Shown in pieces: positions 1-9,122 of a stretch of 64,000 nucleotides of DNA. Where the stretch lies: positions 19,885-83,884 of the forward strand of contig DJPN01000006.1 in NCBI GenBank assembly GCA_002438565.1. Direction: 5' to 3'. The translations under genes were made by a program, and so were the position numbers. How positions within the stretch are numbered: position 1 is the first letter of the stretch; each line of letters begins with the position of its first letter. Below the pieces are notes generated by a model, which ran no database searches, was not told the origin of the DNA, and saw only the letters and a list, made by a program, of their open reading frames with translations. This DNA is from Alphaproteobacteria bacterium UBA6411 (GTDB lineage: Bacteria; Pseudomonadota; Alphaproteobacteria; CAAGCB01; CAG-977).

Positions 1-1095
1 CCGTTTGCACTGATTGTCGCCCTGTTTTCGTTCAAAGAATCCAAAATGCGGACTTTGCTTGCACTGGCGGTTTTGGGAACGCCATGGTTTTACGTCGAAT
101 ATGCCGAGAAAAGATACGGTTCCGCAATTCCGCTGAGCTTTACGGCTTTTCACAAAGATTTAATGCCGTTCGGGCTGGATTACATCGGCAGTTTCGCTGT
201 TGAATACGCCCTATGGTTTTGGCTGGCTTTCGCTGCGGTTTGGGCTGGCTTCAAAATCTTGCGCCATAAAACGGCGGATTTGCTTTTTCCCGCTTTGCTC
301 TGTTCATTTTTCGTCATTTATGTCGGAACATACACGGCGTTAATGGGCGCGGACGTTTTGGGATACCGCCCCCTGTCGTATTTGATTCCGCTGATTGCCG
401 TCGGCGCGTTTCGGATACTGACGGCCAATATCACAAAAAAAATGCAAACGGTTACCGTTGTCATTGGAATTTATTTGCTTGCCGCGACAGCAATCCCTTT
501 GGCGCAAAGCAAACTGACGCGCGATTTGACGACGCGCCGGCAAACGGCGTTTTTGTATAAACCCCTGTCGCGGGAACACCGGCATTTTTACACTTTTTTT
601 GCCGATTACTGGAACAAAGCTCAAAAACGACTGATTTATCAAGGCGCGGCTTTGCGGCACAAAGAACACCAAGCGTTTTTCATCGGGTTGAAAAACAGCC
701 TGCCGACCCGCGAGGAAGGCAAACTTTTGAAACCCGAATACAGGCGGCTGATGGCGTGGGATTTTGCGGGGCAAATCGCATGGACATTCCCGTACGTTTA
801 TATTCTGGACACGTCGGGACAAAACGATTTGTTTGCTTCAAAAGCCGATTTCAAATACGCCTCCAGACGGCTGCTGGGACACGAAAGAAACGTTCCCCCC
901 GGCTATGCGGATTGTTTCGGGGGCAATACTTTGTTGATTACACCGTTTGACAACACGCCCGACGTGCGATACGTTCCCGCCCCCTTTCCTCTGACGGACG
1001 GCGTAATTACAGGGTGTGAGAAACTCTGGCATTATCAAGGGAAACTGGCGGAATTCAAGCGCAATCCCGTTTTACGCAATCCCCAAAAGCCTTAA
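1..1095 (+). CDS. Multi-pass membrane protein, C-terminal part (possible GT-C type glycosyltransferase)
   Basis: The frame is open from the first base of the window, so the gene starts upstream and only about 364 residues are visible. The first 150 or so residues hold several hydrophobic segments separated by short charged turns, including one that ends in LGYRPLSYLIPLIAVGAF; the remaining 200 residues are soluble and probably lie on one side of the membrane. The layout of many transmembrane helices followed by a soluble C-terminal domain resembles GT-C glycosyltransferases (ArnT/GT39-like), but no catalytic motif is visible because the N-terminus is missing, so the function is a guess. It converges on the DAHP synthase gene and overlaps its end by 4 bases. 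Confidence 0.6.
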   Translation, partial: PFALIVALFSFKESKMRTLLALAVLGTPWFYVEYAEKRYGSAIPLSFTAFHKDLMPFGLDYIGSFAVEYALWFWLAFAAVWAGFKILRHKTADLLFPALLCSFFVIYVGTYTALMGADVLGYRPLSYLIPLIAVGAFRILTANITKKMQTVTVVIGIYLLAATAIPLAQSKLTRDLTTRRQTAFLYKPLSREHRHFYTFFADYWNKAQKRLIYQGAALRHKEHQAFFIGLKNSLPTREEGKLLKPEYRRLMAWDFAGQIAWTFPYVYILDTSGQNDLFASKADFKYASRRLLGHERNVPPGYADCFGGNTLLITPFDNTPDVRYVPAPFPLTDGVITGCEKLWHYQGKLAEFKRNPVLRNPQKP

Positions 1096-2438
1096 ACCTT
1101 GCTTTTCAGCATTTCGGCAACCAGAAAAGCCAGTTCCAGCGACTGGTTCGCGTTCAGACGCGGGTCGCACAGCGTGCTGTAACGCTGCCCGAGCGTTTCT
1201 TCTGTAATCGCCTGCGCGCCGCCGACACATTCCGTTACATCCTGCCCCGTCATTTCAAAGTGCAAACCGCCCGCGTAAGTTCCCTCGGCTTTATGAACGG
1301 CGAAAAAGTTCTTCACTTCTTCCAAAATCGCATTGAAATCGCGGGTTTTGTAGCCGTTCGACGCAACTTGTGTATTGGCGTGCATCGGGTCGCAAGACCA
1401 AACGACTTGGTAGCCTTCGCGTTCAACCGCGCGAATCAGCGGCGGCAGTTTTTCGGCAACTTTGTGCCGTCCCATGCGGATAATCAAAGTCAACCTGCCC
1501 GCTTCGTTCAACGGGTTCAGAATATCGCACAGCCGCAGCAAATCGTCGGTTTGAACATTGGAGCCGACCTTGACGCCTATCGGATTGGATATGCCGCGCG
1601 CAAATTCCACGTGCGCCCCGTTCGGATCGCGCGTGCGTTCGCCAATCCAAAGCATATGCGCCGAACAATCGTACCAGTCCCCCGTTGACGAATCGACGCG
1701 GGTCAAAGCCTCTTCAAACGGCAAAAGCAGAGCTTCGTGCGATGTGTAAAAAGGAGTTTCGCGCACCAGAGGAACAGTTGCCGCAGAAATGCCGCACGCC
1801 GTCATAAAATCCAACGTTTCGCTGATTCTTTCCGAAAAACGGCGATACTGTTCGCCCTGCAAAGAATTGGCGACAAAGCCCAAATTCCATTCCTGCACTT
1901 TGTTCAAATCGGCAAAACCGCCCTGCGAAAACGCACGCAGCAGGTTCAGCGTCGCCGATGCGTGATGATACGCCTGCAGCATCCGTTCGGGCTGAGCCGC
2001 GCGGGATTCGGGGGTGAATTCGATGCCGTTGATGTTGTCGCCCTTGTACGACGGCAAAGTTACACCGTTGATTGTTTCAAACGCAGACGATCGGGGTTTG
2101 GCAAACTGTCCAGCCATACGTCCGACTTTAACGACGGGACGGGCCGCGCCATACATTAAAACGACCGCCATTTGCAGCAAAATGCGGAACATGTCGCGGA
2201 TATTGTTTGCACCGAAGTCCTCAAAACTTTCCGCGCAATCACCGCCTTGCAGCAGAAACGCTTTACCGTTCGCGACTTCACCCAGCGATTTTTTCAACCG
2301 TATGGATTCTTCCGCAAAAACCAAAGGCGGATACTTATGAAGCTTTTGTTCCACCTGTTTCAGCAAATTTTCGTCATTGTATTCCGGTAAATGCGCCGCG
2401 GGCTTTGAACGCCATGAATCGGGCAGCCATTCTTCCAT
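1092..2438 (-). CDS. 3-deoxy-7-phosphoheptulonate (DAHP) synthase, class II
   Basis: It condenses phosphoenolpyruvate with erythrose 4-phosphate, the first step of the shikimate pathway for aromatic amino acids. The 448-residue protein is of class II (plant and actinobacterial type): it has LLQGGDCAESF with metal-ligand Cys68, CDPMHANT with His353, GGLHFEMTGQDVTEC with Glu395 and CDPRLN with Asp425, which together form the metal site. The GVKVGSNV and IIRMGRHK segments fit substrate phosphate binding. A GAGGG ribosome site lies 8 bases before the ATG. The gene stands alone here with no other shikimate genes nearby. Family assignment is secure; feedback specificity cannot be read from sequence. 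Confidence 0.96.
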   Translation of the reverse strand: MEEWLPDSWRSKPAAHLPEYNDENLLKQVEQKLHKYPPLVFAEESIRLKKSLGEVANGKAFLLQGGDCAESFEDFGANNIRDMFRILLQMAVVLMYGAARPVVKVGRMAGQFAKPRSSAFETINGVTLPSYKGDNINGIEFTPESRAAQPERMLQAYHHASATLNLLRAFSQGGFADLNKVQEWNLGFVANSLQGEQYRRFSERISETLDFMTACGISAATVPLVRETPFYTSHEALLLPFEEALTRVDSSTGDWYDCSAHMLWIGERTRDPNGAHVEFARGISNPIGVKVGSNVQTDDLLRLCDILNPLNEAGRLTLIIRMGRHKVAEKLPPLIRAVEREGYQVVWSCDPMHANTQVASNGYKTRDFNAILEEVKNFFAVHKAEGTYAGGLHFEMTGQDVTECVGGAQAITEETLGQRYSTLCDPRLNANQSLELAFLVAEMLKSKV

Positions 2439-2485
2439 CGTGTTGTACCCTCGCCTTATAAAAACGTTATCCGCGTTTATATGCT

Positions 2486-3055
2486 TTATTGCGCGCTTTG
2501 ACCAGATTTATTTTCCAGCCGTTCCAACAGGATTTTATTTTGTTCTTCAATCTCTTTTTCCAGCTTCAGCCGTTCTTGACGCGCCTGCTCCATCAAAGCT
2601 TTTGCGTCAACAGGAACGGCATCGGAGGACGGCAAGCCGTCAAACTGTTTGAACCGTTCCTGCAGATATTTGTCTTCAATCAGTTTTTCAAACAATTCCT
2701 TTTCCGCTTTTTCGTCAATCGGCGGCAAAGAAAACGGTGGCGTAAAATCGGGCGGCAGGTATTCGTTCCCCGTTACTTTTCCCCAAACGACGCGCGCATC
2801 GCACCACGCGGTTTGATAAGCGCACGACGTCAAGCGCGCCATTTTGCGGACGGACAAATCCTGTGTCAATTCATCCCCCATGCAAACAAACAGCCGCGCG
2901 CCGCATCCTTTGAAAGAACCGTCTTTGGACGTCAGCACAAAAAAAGCCAACATTCCCAATACAATCAACAGAAGCGCGGCAGGAAACCACAGCGTAAAGA
3001 CATACTTTACACTTTTTTTTAAATTCCGCGCAATTCTGATGATTTTTTCTTTCAT
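2486..3055 (-). CDS. Single-pass membrane protein with C-terminal coiled coil, unknown function
   Basis: I do not recognise this 189-residue protein. A basic N-terminus (residues 1-18) is followed by one hydrophobic segment at about 20-42, so it is probably an inner-membrane protein. Residues 50-85 hold five cysteines (C51, C58, C78, C85 among them), which could form disulfides if they are periplasmic. The last 60 residues are highly charged and heptad-like (QARQERLKLEKEIEEQNKIL), pointing to a coiled coil. It starts 9 bases after the glmS stop with a good GGAGCGGGA ribosome site, so it is probably co-transcribed with glmU-glmS. A link to cell-envelope work is inference from this context only. 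Confidence 0.75.
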   Translation of the reverse strand: MKEKIIRIARNLKKSVKYVFTLWFPAALLLIVLGMLAFFVLTSKDGSFKGCGARLFVCMGDELTQDLSVRKMARLTSCAYQTAWCDARVVWGKVTGNEYLPPDFTPPFSLPPIDEKAEKELFEKLIEDKYLQERFKQFDGLPSSDAVPVDAKALMEQARQERLKLEKEIEEQNKILLERLENKSGQSAQ

Positions 3056-3064
3056 TCCCGCTCC

Positions 3065-4891
3065 TTATTCCACCGTCACGCTTTTTGCCAGATTGCGCGG
3101 CTGGTCAACGTCCGTTCCCTTCGCGACAGCTGTATGATACGCCAGCAGCTGAACGGGAATGGCGTACAAAATCGGCGCAACGAACGAATCGACCGTCGGC
3201 AGGATAATCGTCGCCGCCGAACGGTCTTTGACCGTGCCGACGCCGTCTTTGTCGCCAAAGAAAACAACCTTGCCGCCGCGCGCCATGACTTCCTGCATAT
3301 TGGAAATCGTTTTGCCGAACAGTTCATCCGTCGGGGCAACGACCACCACGGGGACTTCGTCGTCAATCAAGGCAATCGGCCCGTGTTTCATTTCGCCCGC
3401 GGCGTATCCTTCGGCGTGGATGTAGGAAATTTCCTTGAGCTTCAGTGCGCCCTCCAAAGCAATCGGATAGCTGCTGCCGCGTCCCAAATACAAAACATCG
3501 TGCGCGGGAACCATCAAATTTTGGGCAATCTGCTCAATCGCTTTGTCGTTGTTCAGCACTTCGGCGGCGCGGGACGGCACTTCAACCAAAGCGCGGGACA
3601 GGCGGCTTTCCTCGGAACGCGACAGAGTGCCTTTCGCGCGCCCCAAAGCAATCGCGAAGCACGCCAGCAAAGTCAGCTGGGTCGTAAACGCTTTTGTGGA
3701 CGCGACGCCCATTTCGGGACCCGCCAAAGTTTTCAGCACGCAATCGGATTCGCGCGCCATAGTGCTGCCCGACACGTTGACGATGGACACAATTTTCTGC
3801 CCCTGTTCCTTGCAATAACGCAAAGCCGCCAAAGTATCCGCCGTTTCGCCCGATTGGGAAATGAACAGCGACACCCCGCCCTGCTCCATTACGGGACGGC
3901 GATAGCGGAATTCAGACGCGACGTCAATGTCGACGGGAACGCGCGCAATCGCTTCAATCCAGTATTTGCCGACCATGCCCGCGTAATACGACGTGCCGCA
4001 CGCCACAATCGTCAAACGCGTCATATCCTTTAAATCAAACGGCACGTTCGGCAAAGTAATGGTGTCCATATCCTGATTTATCATCGTGTTCAGCGTGTCG
4101 CCGATAACCTGCGGCTGTTCGTAGATTTCTTTGAGCATAAAGTGGCGATAGCCGCCTTTGCCGATCATCGCGCCCGACGTCGAAGACTGCTCGACGGGAC
4201 GGGACACCACTTTGTCGTTTTCGTCGTAAACCGTTGCGGACGTGTGCGTCAAAACAACCCAGTCGCCGTCTTCCAGATACATAATTTTTTGAGTCAAAGA
4301 CGCCAAAGCCAAAGCGTCGGAGCCGAGGAACATTTCCCCGTCGCCAAAACCGACCGCCAAGGGGGCGCCTTTGCGCGCGCCGATGAGGATGTCTTCGCGT
4401 CCCGCAAAAATAATCGCCAAAGCAAACGCGCCGTTCAGCCGCTTCAAAGACTGCGCGACCGCCGTCTGCGGGTCAAGCCCTTCTTCGATTTTCTGGGAAA
4501 TCAGATGAACGACGACTTCTGTATCTGTTTCGCTTTCAAAAACATGTCCCAATTCTTTCAGTTCGTCGCGCAGTTCGCGGTAGTTTTCGATAATGCCGTT
4601 ATGCACGACGGCGACATACTTTGTCGCGTGCGGGTGCGCGTTCGTTTCGTTCGGAACGCCGTGCGTCGCCCAGCGGGTGTGCCCGATTCCGATTGTCCCC
4701 GTCAGCGGATTTTCGGCGATTTTCTTTTCCAAGTTGACGATTTTTCCCTTGGCGCGGCGGCGTTCGATTTTGCCGTCAACCAAAGTCGCAACCCCTGCGG
4801 AATCGTACCCGCGGTATTCCAGCCGTTTCAGCCCGTCAATCAATAACGGGGTGACTTGTCTGTTCGATATAATGCCTACAATGCCGCACAT
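3065..4891 (-). CDS. glmS: Glutamine--fructose-6-phosphate aminotransferase
   Basis: It makes glucosamine-6-phosphate from fructose-6-phosphate and glutamine, the entry to UDP-GlcNAc for peptidoglycan and lipid A. The 608-residue protein begins MCGIVGIIS, so Cys2 becomes the N-terminal nucleophile of the Ntn glutaminase domain (1-240). Two SIS domains follow, with GTSYYAG and SQSGETADT in the first and GRGSSYPIALEGALK in the second; the C-terminus DQPRNLAKSVTVE is the usual end that caps the sugar site. It lies 13 bases behind glmU, so the two enzymes of the pathway are paired. No glmS ribozyme-like sequence is apparent upstream, as expected outside Gram-positives. Confidence 0.98.
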   Translation of the reverse strand: MCGIVGIISNRQVTPLLIDGLKRLEYRGYDSAGVATLVDGKIERRRAKGKIVNLEKKIAENPLTGTIGIGHTRWATHGVPNETNAHPHATKYVAVVHNGIIENYRELRDELKELGHVFESETDTEVVVHLISQKIEEGLDPQTAVAQSLKRLNGAFALAIIFAGREDILIGARKGAPLAVGFGDGEMFLGSDALALASLTQKIMYLEDGDWVVLTHTSATVYDENDKVVSRPVEQSSTSGAMIGKGGYRHFMLKEIYEQPQVIGDTLNTMINQDMDTITLPNVPFDLKDMTRLTIVACGTSYYAGMVGKYWIEAIARVPVDIDVASEFRYRRPVMEQGGVSLFISQSGETADTLAALRYCKEQGQKIVSIVNVSGSTMARESDCVLKTLAGPEMGVASTKAFTTQLTLLACFAIALGRAKGTLSRSEESRLSRALVEVPSRAAEVLNNDKAIEQIAQNLMVPAHDVLYLGRGSSYPIALEGALKLKEISYIHAEGYAAGEMKHGPIALIDDEVPVVVVAPTDELFGKTISNMQEVMARGGKVVFFGDKDGVGTVKDRSAATIILPTVDSFVAPILYAIPVQLLAYHTAVAKGTDVDQPRNLAKSVTVE

Positions 4892-4904
4892 GGTTGTTTT
4901 TTCC

Positions 4905-6251
4905 TTATTTCTTCAAAGATTCTTTTAACGCTTTTTTCTGTTCGCGGAATTTTTCCGCCCAGCCGTCCAACACCGTTTGCTTGCCGCGCGCGACAGCCAT
5001 GGCGTTTTTGCCGACCGTTTTAGTAATGACAGACCCCGCCGCCGTCATCGCGCCGTCCTCGATGGTGCAAGGCGCGACGATAATCGTATTTGACCCGATG
5101 AAAGCCCCCGCGCCGATGTCCGTTTTCGATTTGAAATAACCATCGTAGTTGCAGGTAATCGTCCCTGCGCCGATATTGGTTTTAGCCCCGATTCGCGCGT
5201 CGCCGATATAGGACAAATGGTTGACTTTCGCCCCCGATTCGATAACGGATTTCTTGATTTCCACGAAATCGCCGATATGGCAGTTTTCGCCGATGTCGGA
5301 TTCGGGACGCAGGCGGGCGAACGGTCCGACTTTTGCGCACGAACGGATATGAGTGCCTTCAAAATGGCAGAATCCTTTGATTTCAACGTCGTCTTCGACA
5401 ACGCATCCCGTTTCAAAGATAACGTTCGGTTCAATCACGACATCTTTGCCCAACACGGTATCGTACGAAAAATACACCGTCTTCGGGTCAATCATGGTGA
5501 CGCCTTGCGCCAAGAACTTTTCGCGCATTTCGTTTTGAACGGCCGCCTCAATTGCCGCCAAATCCGCGCGGGAATTCGCCCCCGCGACTTCCGATTCGGC
5601 ACATTCGATAGCGACGGCTTTGCCCCCGTCCGCGCGCGCCAAAGCCACCAAATCGGTCAAATAGTATTCGCCCGCCGCGTTGTCATTCGTCAAGCGGTCA
5701 AGCCACCCGAACAGCTTTTCGGCGGCAATGCACATCACGCCCGAATTGCACAGGCGAACGGCGCGTTCGGATTCGGAAGCGTCCTTGAATTCGACGATTT
5801 TTTCCAATCCGTCTTTGCCGACAATCAGCCGCCCGTAGCGCGCGGGGTCGGCGGGACAAAAGCCCAAAACAACCACATCCGCGCCGTTTTCGCGTTCGGC
5901 AATCATCGCTTCCAACGTTTCTTTGCGCACCAGCGGCGTATCGCCGTACAGCACCAAAACGCTGCCTTTTGCACCCTGCAAAGCATCGCGCGCCGCCTTG
6001 ACCGCATCGCCCGTTCCCAGCTGTTTGTGCTGAACGGCAACGGCATGCGGAGCAACCGCCTGCGCGACCTGCTCCATATTCGGGCCGACGACGACGACGG
6101 CTTTTTCGGCATGCAAAGAATCGACGGTCGCCAGCAAATGCGACACCATCGGACGCCCAGCGATTTTGTGCAGGACTTTGGGCAAAGCGGACTTCATGCG
6201 GGTTCCCTGCCCCGCCGCCAGAACGACGGCATAAATCGAATTTTCAGCCAT
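4905..6251 (-). CDS. glmU: Bifunctional GlcN-1-P acetyltransferase / GlcNAc-1-P uridyltransferase
   Basis: It acetylates glucosamine-1-phosphate and then couples it to UTP, giving UDP-GlcNAc. Residues 1-230 form the nucleotidyltransferase domain with LAAGQGTRMKSALPK; residues 250-440 form a left-handed beta helix of hexapeptide repeats. Acetyltransferase residues are present: RLRPES (Arg315 region), EIKKS (Lys333 region) and NHLSYIGD with His345. The 448-residue length matches alphaproteobacterial GlmU. It is divergent from gph across a roughly 95-base gap, which must hold the promoter for glmU-glmS. Confidence 0.97.
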   Translation of the reverse strand: MAENSIYAVVLAAGQGTRMKSALPKVLHKIAGRPMVSHLLATVDSLHAEKAVVVVGPNMEQVAQAVAPHAVAVQHKQLGTGDAVKAARDALQGAKGSVLVLYGDTPLVRKETLEAMIAERENGADVVVLGFCPADPARYGRLIVGKDGLEKIVEFKDASESERAVRLCNSGVMCIAAEKLFGWLDRLTNDNAAGEYYLTDLVALARADGGKAVAIECAESEVAGANSRADLAAIEAAVQNEMREKFLAQGVTMIDPKTVYFSYDTVLGKDVVIEPNVIFETGCVVEDDVEIKGFCHFEGTHIRSCAKVGPFARLRPESDIGENCHIGDFVEIKKSVIESGAKVNHLSYIGDARIGAKTNIGAGTITCNYDGYFKSKTDIGAGAFIGSNTIIVAPCTIEDGAMTAAGSVITKTVGKNAMAVARGKQTVLDGWAEKFREQKKALKESLKK

Positions 6252-6346
6252 AAGCTTCCCTCTTTATCTTTCTGCCGAAATTTGGCATACTTAAGTTCAA
6301 ATTTGAAATAAATTATGACTACATATTGTTACGGAAGTTTAAACAA

Positions 6347-7009
6347 ATGACGAAAAAGTACCTTGTTTTCGATTTGGACGGCACGTTAATCAACTCGATT
6401 CCCGATTTGTGCCGCGAAATCGGGCTGTTTTTGCAAAAACAGGGCGAACGTCCGCTGACCGAACCCGAAACCGTGTCGATTATCGGCAACGGCGCGCGGG
6501 TCATGCTGGCGGGCGCGTTTAAATTGGTCGGCAAAGAAACGACACCCGAACAGTTTGAAGCTTTGCTGTCCGACTGGCTGAAACAGTACGCCGAAGCCCC
6601 GATGAACCAAACGAAACCGTGGAAAAACGTCGTTAAAACGCTTGAAAAACTGAAAGCAGATGGCTTTCAGATGGCGGTTTGCACGAACAAACCCGCCGCC
6701 CCCACCAAAGCCATTTTGCAAAAGCTGGATTTGGAAAAATACTTTGATGTTGTGTTAAGCGCGGATTCGCTTCCCGTGCGCAAACCGCGCCCCGAACCGT
6801 TGTGGGAAGCCGTTAAACGCATGGGCGGAACGAACGATAACGCCGTCATGATTGGCGACAGCGAAGCGGATGCCGAAGCCGCCCGAAACGCAGGCTTTCC
6901 CGTTGTTCTGCTCAGCTTCGGCTACGCGCATGTTCCGTTTTCCGAAATCAAACCCGATGCCCTGATAGACGATTTCGGCGATTTGCCCGCTGTCTTGTCA
7001 AAGCTTTAA
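6347..7009 (+). CDS. gph: HAD-superfamily phosphoglycolate phosphatase
   Basis: It probably dephosphorylates 2-phosphoglycolate, a product of DNA repair and metabolism. HAD motif I is YLVFDLDGTLINS, with the two catalytic aspartates; motif II is VCTNKP; motif III is the Lys in VRKPRP; motif IV is MIGDSEADAEAA. The alpha-helical cap lies at about residues 15-90. I chose the ATG at 6347 because a CGGAAG ribosome site lies about 10 bases upstream; an in-frame TTG at 6326 would add seven residues but has no ribosome site. The exact substrate is inferred from family similarity and could be another small phosphate ester. It converges on the methyltransferase gene with no gap at all. Confidence 0.88.
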   Translation: MTKKYLVFDLDGTLINSIPDLCREIGLFLQKQGERPLTEPETVSIIGNGARVMLAGAFKLVGKETTPEQFEALLSDWLKQYAEAPMNQTKPWKNVVKTLEKLKADGFQMAVCTNKPAAPTKAILQKLDLEKYFDVVLSADSLPVRKPRPEPLWEAVKRMGGTNDNAVMIGDSEADAEAARNAGFPVVLLSFGYAHVPFSEIKPDALIDDFGDLPAVLSKL

Positions 7010-8068
7010 TTACTTGCAAATGCAATAATGCAGATATTCCGTCGTTTTGTTGGCTTGGTATTGCCGATTGGCATCTGCTTTAAAGCGGTTGTACTCTTGT
7101 TTAAAACAGCCATATTCGCCTTTTTGCGAAAATATTTCTTGAATATCGTCCAAACTTAACAACCCTTCATTGTTGTAGCTTAAAAAGATGTATTTCATAT
7201 TTGCATTTTCGACAATATCTTTGAAAGCTTCCCTAACGCTTGATTTTGAACAGTATTGCGATTTTTGTTCTTTGTAATTCCGAAGCCCCGTTTTCCCCGA
7301 AATCACGGGATTGTCGTATTTGGCGATTGTTTCCAACAAATGATAGTTTGCGCAATACTGCCGTTCATTGTAAGGCGGATCCATATACAAAATGTCTGCT
7401 TTTATTTGTCGAATCAGCTTGTTGGCATCTTGGTTGTAAATGGAATGCTCCTTATCATTTAAAATCAATTCAACGGGCTGCATCGTCAATGCCGTCTTGG
7501 CGCTGTTTTTCAGTTTTTTCAAAAACGCACCGTATACGGATGCCGTGTTAGCCGTCTTGTCAATCGCTTCCAACAGCGTGGCAAGCAAAAAGAAATACTC
7601 GTCATCCGTAATTTTTCCACCGCTTTTCCATTCATCGATTTTCATTCTAACGGCATCGCATTTTTTCGCGTTTTCGTCTGAAAAATACATTCGCTCAAAC
7701 TCAGTTCCAACAGAACCGCCCAACGCATAGTTTTTATAAATGAACCCGGAAGTTCCTTCCAACCGTTCCAAAAAAGAGCAAACAGCCGCACTTCTGTTTT
7801 CAATCGCCATATTCGACAAAGGCAGTTCGTCTACCAATCCGTCGAACGGTAAAAGTTTGTGATTGCCAATATAATGACGGTTCAAAACATAAGCGTAATA
7901 TTGAATATCATTCGCAATGATTTGATAGCCGCGGCGTTTAAAATATGTCCCTACAGCCCCCGTCCCTGCGAAAATATCACAAAAAGATTCTGCTACTTTT
8001 CCGACAACCGCATTTATCGATTCATCCAAAAACGACAGTAAACTTTTTTTGCTTCCGATATAGTTCAT
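7010..8068 (-). CDS. D12-class (alpha) adenine-N6 DNA methyltransferase
   Basis: It should methylate adenine in a specific DNA sequence using S-adenosylmethionine. The 352-residue protein has motif X at the N-terminus (MNYIGSKKSLL), motif I DIFAGTGAVG at 31-40 for cofactor binding, a central variable region of about 180 residues that would be the target recognition domain, and catalytic motif IV DPPYNERQY at 230-238. This order (X-I-TRD-IV) is the Dam/D12 alpha class. It is the last gene of the restriction-modification cassette, 3 bases after the second methyltransferase, and its stop abuts the gph stop. The recognition sequence cannot be predicted from sequence alone. Confidence 0.9.
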   Translation of the reverse strand: MNYIGSKKSLLSFLDESINAVVGKVAESFCDIFAGTGAVGTYFKRRGYQIIANDIQYYAYVLNRHYIGNHKLLPFDGLVDELPLSNMAIENRSAAVCSFLERLEGTSGFIYKNYALGGSVGTEFERMYFSDENAKKCDAVRMKIDEWKSGGKITDDEYFFLLATLLEAIDKTANTASVYGAFLKKLKNSAKTALTMQPVELILNDKEHSIYNQDANKLIRQIKADILYMDPPYNERQYCANYHLLETIAKYDNPVISGKTGLRNYKEQKSQYCSKSSVREAFKDIVENANMKYIFLSYNNEGLLSLDDIQEIFSQKGEYGCFKQEYNRFKADANRQYQANKTTEYLHYCICK

Positions 8069-8071
8069 TGC

Positions 8072-8869
8072 TTACCCCGCCTTTTTCAGCAGAAAAATAT
8101 ATTCATGTTTGAAAATATAATAGTCACTTGCCAAAGCTCTATATCTCCAAATCGAATTTTGGTTCTTTTTTCCGCGATTGCCGTCCATATTTTTCACAAT
8201 GACACTTTTCAAGGTCAATCCCTGTCGCATAGCTTCCTGCATACAGTAAAAACCCAAAGGATACCATTGCCCTACGGAATACTTATCCCCGATAACAATC
8301 GCCAAATAACGCCCTTTTTCCAGAACACTGACTACATTTTCAACCACTTTTCCGAATTGTTCCAAAAATTTAAACAACGATTCTGCATTGGACAAGTCAT
8401 TCGGATTATCGCTGAATTTGACTATATCGAAATAAGGTGGATGCAAAACCGCCAGCTGCACATTTCTGCGATTATGTTTCGTTAAAACCGCACGCACTTT
8501 GTCGGGTGTCGAACTGTCCGCACTGTCTGCTTGAAATATCTCGAAAAAATTTTCAGACGATGCATCCGACATTTTTTGTTGAATATACGAAACCATATCC
8601 GCTTTTAAATCTATCGCAATACAATTTCTGCCCAAAGTTTCCGCTTCGTAAACCGTCGTTCCGCTTCCCACAAACGGATCCAGCACAACATCCCCCGCTT
8701 TTGTATAGCGCTTTATCAGCTGCCGCGGAATTTGCGGAACAAAGTTCCCATGATAAAAGCCGTCATTTTTGCCGGAGTTATCGCGTTTGTCGATAATCCA
8801 TAAACTGTCTGTTTCAATATCCCCCAAACTTTTCCAGTTTTGCATATCGAAATCGTTAAACTTAGGCAT
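8072..8869 (-). CDS. Second DNA methyltransferase (N4-cytosine/N6-adenine amino-MTase)
   Basis: This 265-residue protein has motif I VVLDPFVGSGTTVYEAE (62-78) and a downstream catalytic-loop motif HPPYFDIVKFS (143-153), in which the usual D/N/S of (D/N/S)PPY is His; the motif order I then IV differs from the common beta class. It acts on an exocyclic amino group, but N4-cytosine and N6-adenine cannot be told apart by eye. Two amino-methyltransferases with one nuclease suggest an asymmetric target whose two strands are modified by different enzymes, as in type IIS systems (inference). It overlaps the XRE regulator gene upstream by 8 bases. Confidence 0.88.
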   Translation of the reverse strand: MPKFNDFDMQNWKSLGDIETDSLWIIDKRDNSGKNDGFYHGNFVPQIPRQLIKRYTKAGDVVLDPFVGSGTTVYEAETLGRNCIAIDLKADMVSYIQQKMSDASSENFFEIFQADSADSSTPDKVRAVLTKHNRRNVQLAVLHPPYFDIVKFSDNPNDLSNAESLFKFLEQFGKVVENVVSVLEKGRYLAIVIGDKYSVGQWYPLGFYCMQEAMRQGLTLKSVIVKNMDGNRGKKNQNSIWRYRALASDYYIFKHEYIFLLKKAG

Positions 8870-9089
8870 CGTTTTGTTCCCCGATTTCTTTAATCAGTTC
8901 AAGCGGGCTAACCCCCAGAAAATCAGCCAATTCTTTGACATTGCTTTTAACGGGAGTATATTTTTCGGATAGAATGTTCGACAGCTGCGCAGGGGTAATA
9001 TTCAAGCAAGCCGCCAAATCCTTTAAAGATTCCAACTGCTTTTTTGCCATTAGCTCTTTCACCTTCAATCGGTTAATCACTAATTTCAT
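8862..9089 (-). CDS. XRE-family helix-turn-helix protein, candidate restriction-modification controller
   Basis: This is a 75-residue one-domain DNA-binding protein. The HTH is clear: DLAACLNITPAQLSNILSEK is followed by VKELADFLGVSPLELI, the standard five-helix Xre/Cro fold. I chose the ATG at 9089 because GAGGG lies 5 bases upstream; a TTG at 9104 would overlap that ribosome site. Its position between the nuclease and methyltransferase genes and its size match controller (C) proteins that delay nuclease expression while methylation is established, but I see no obvious C-box upstream and the genes look co-transcribed from mrp, so the regulatory role is inference. Confidence 0.85.
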   Translation of the reverse strand: MKLVINRLKVKELMAKKQLESLKDLAACLNITPAQLSNILSEKYTPVKSNVKELADFLGVSPLELIKEIGEQNDA

Positions 9090-9122
9090 TTTTACCCTCG
9101 GCAAATCAAAAATTCAAGTATT

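Noticed and set aside
4892..4904. glmS ribozyme or riboswitch upstream of glmS
   Set aside because: Only 13 bases separate glmU and glmS; there is no room for one.
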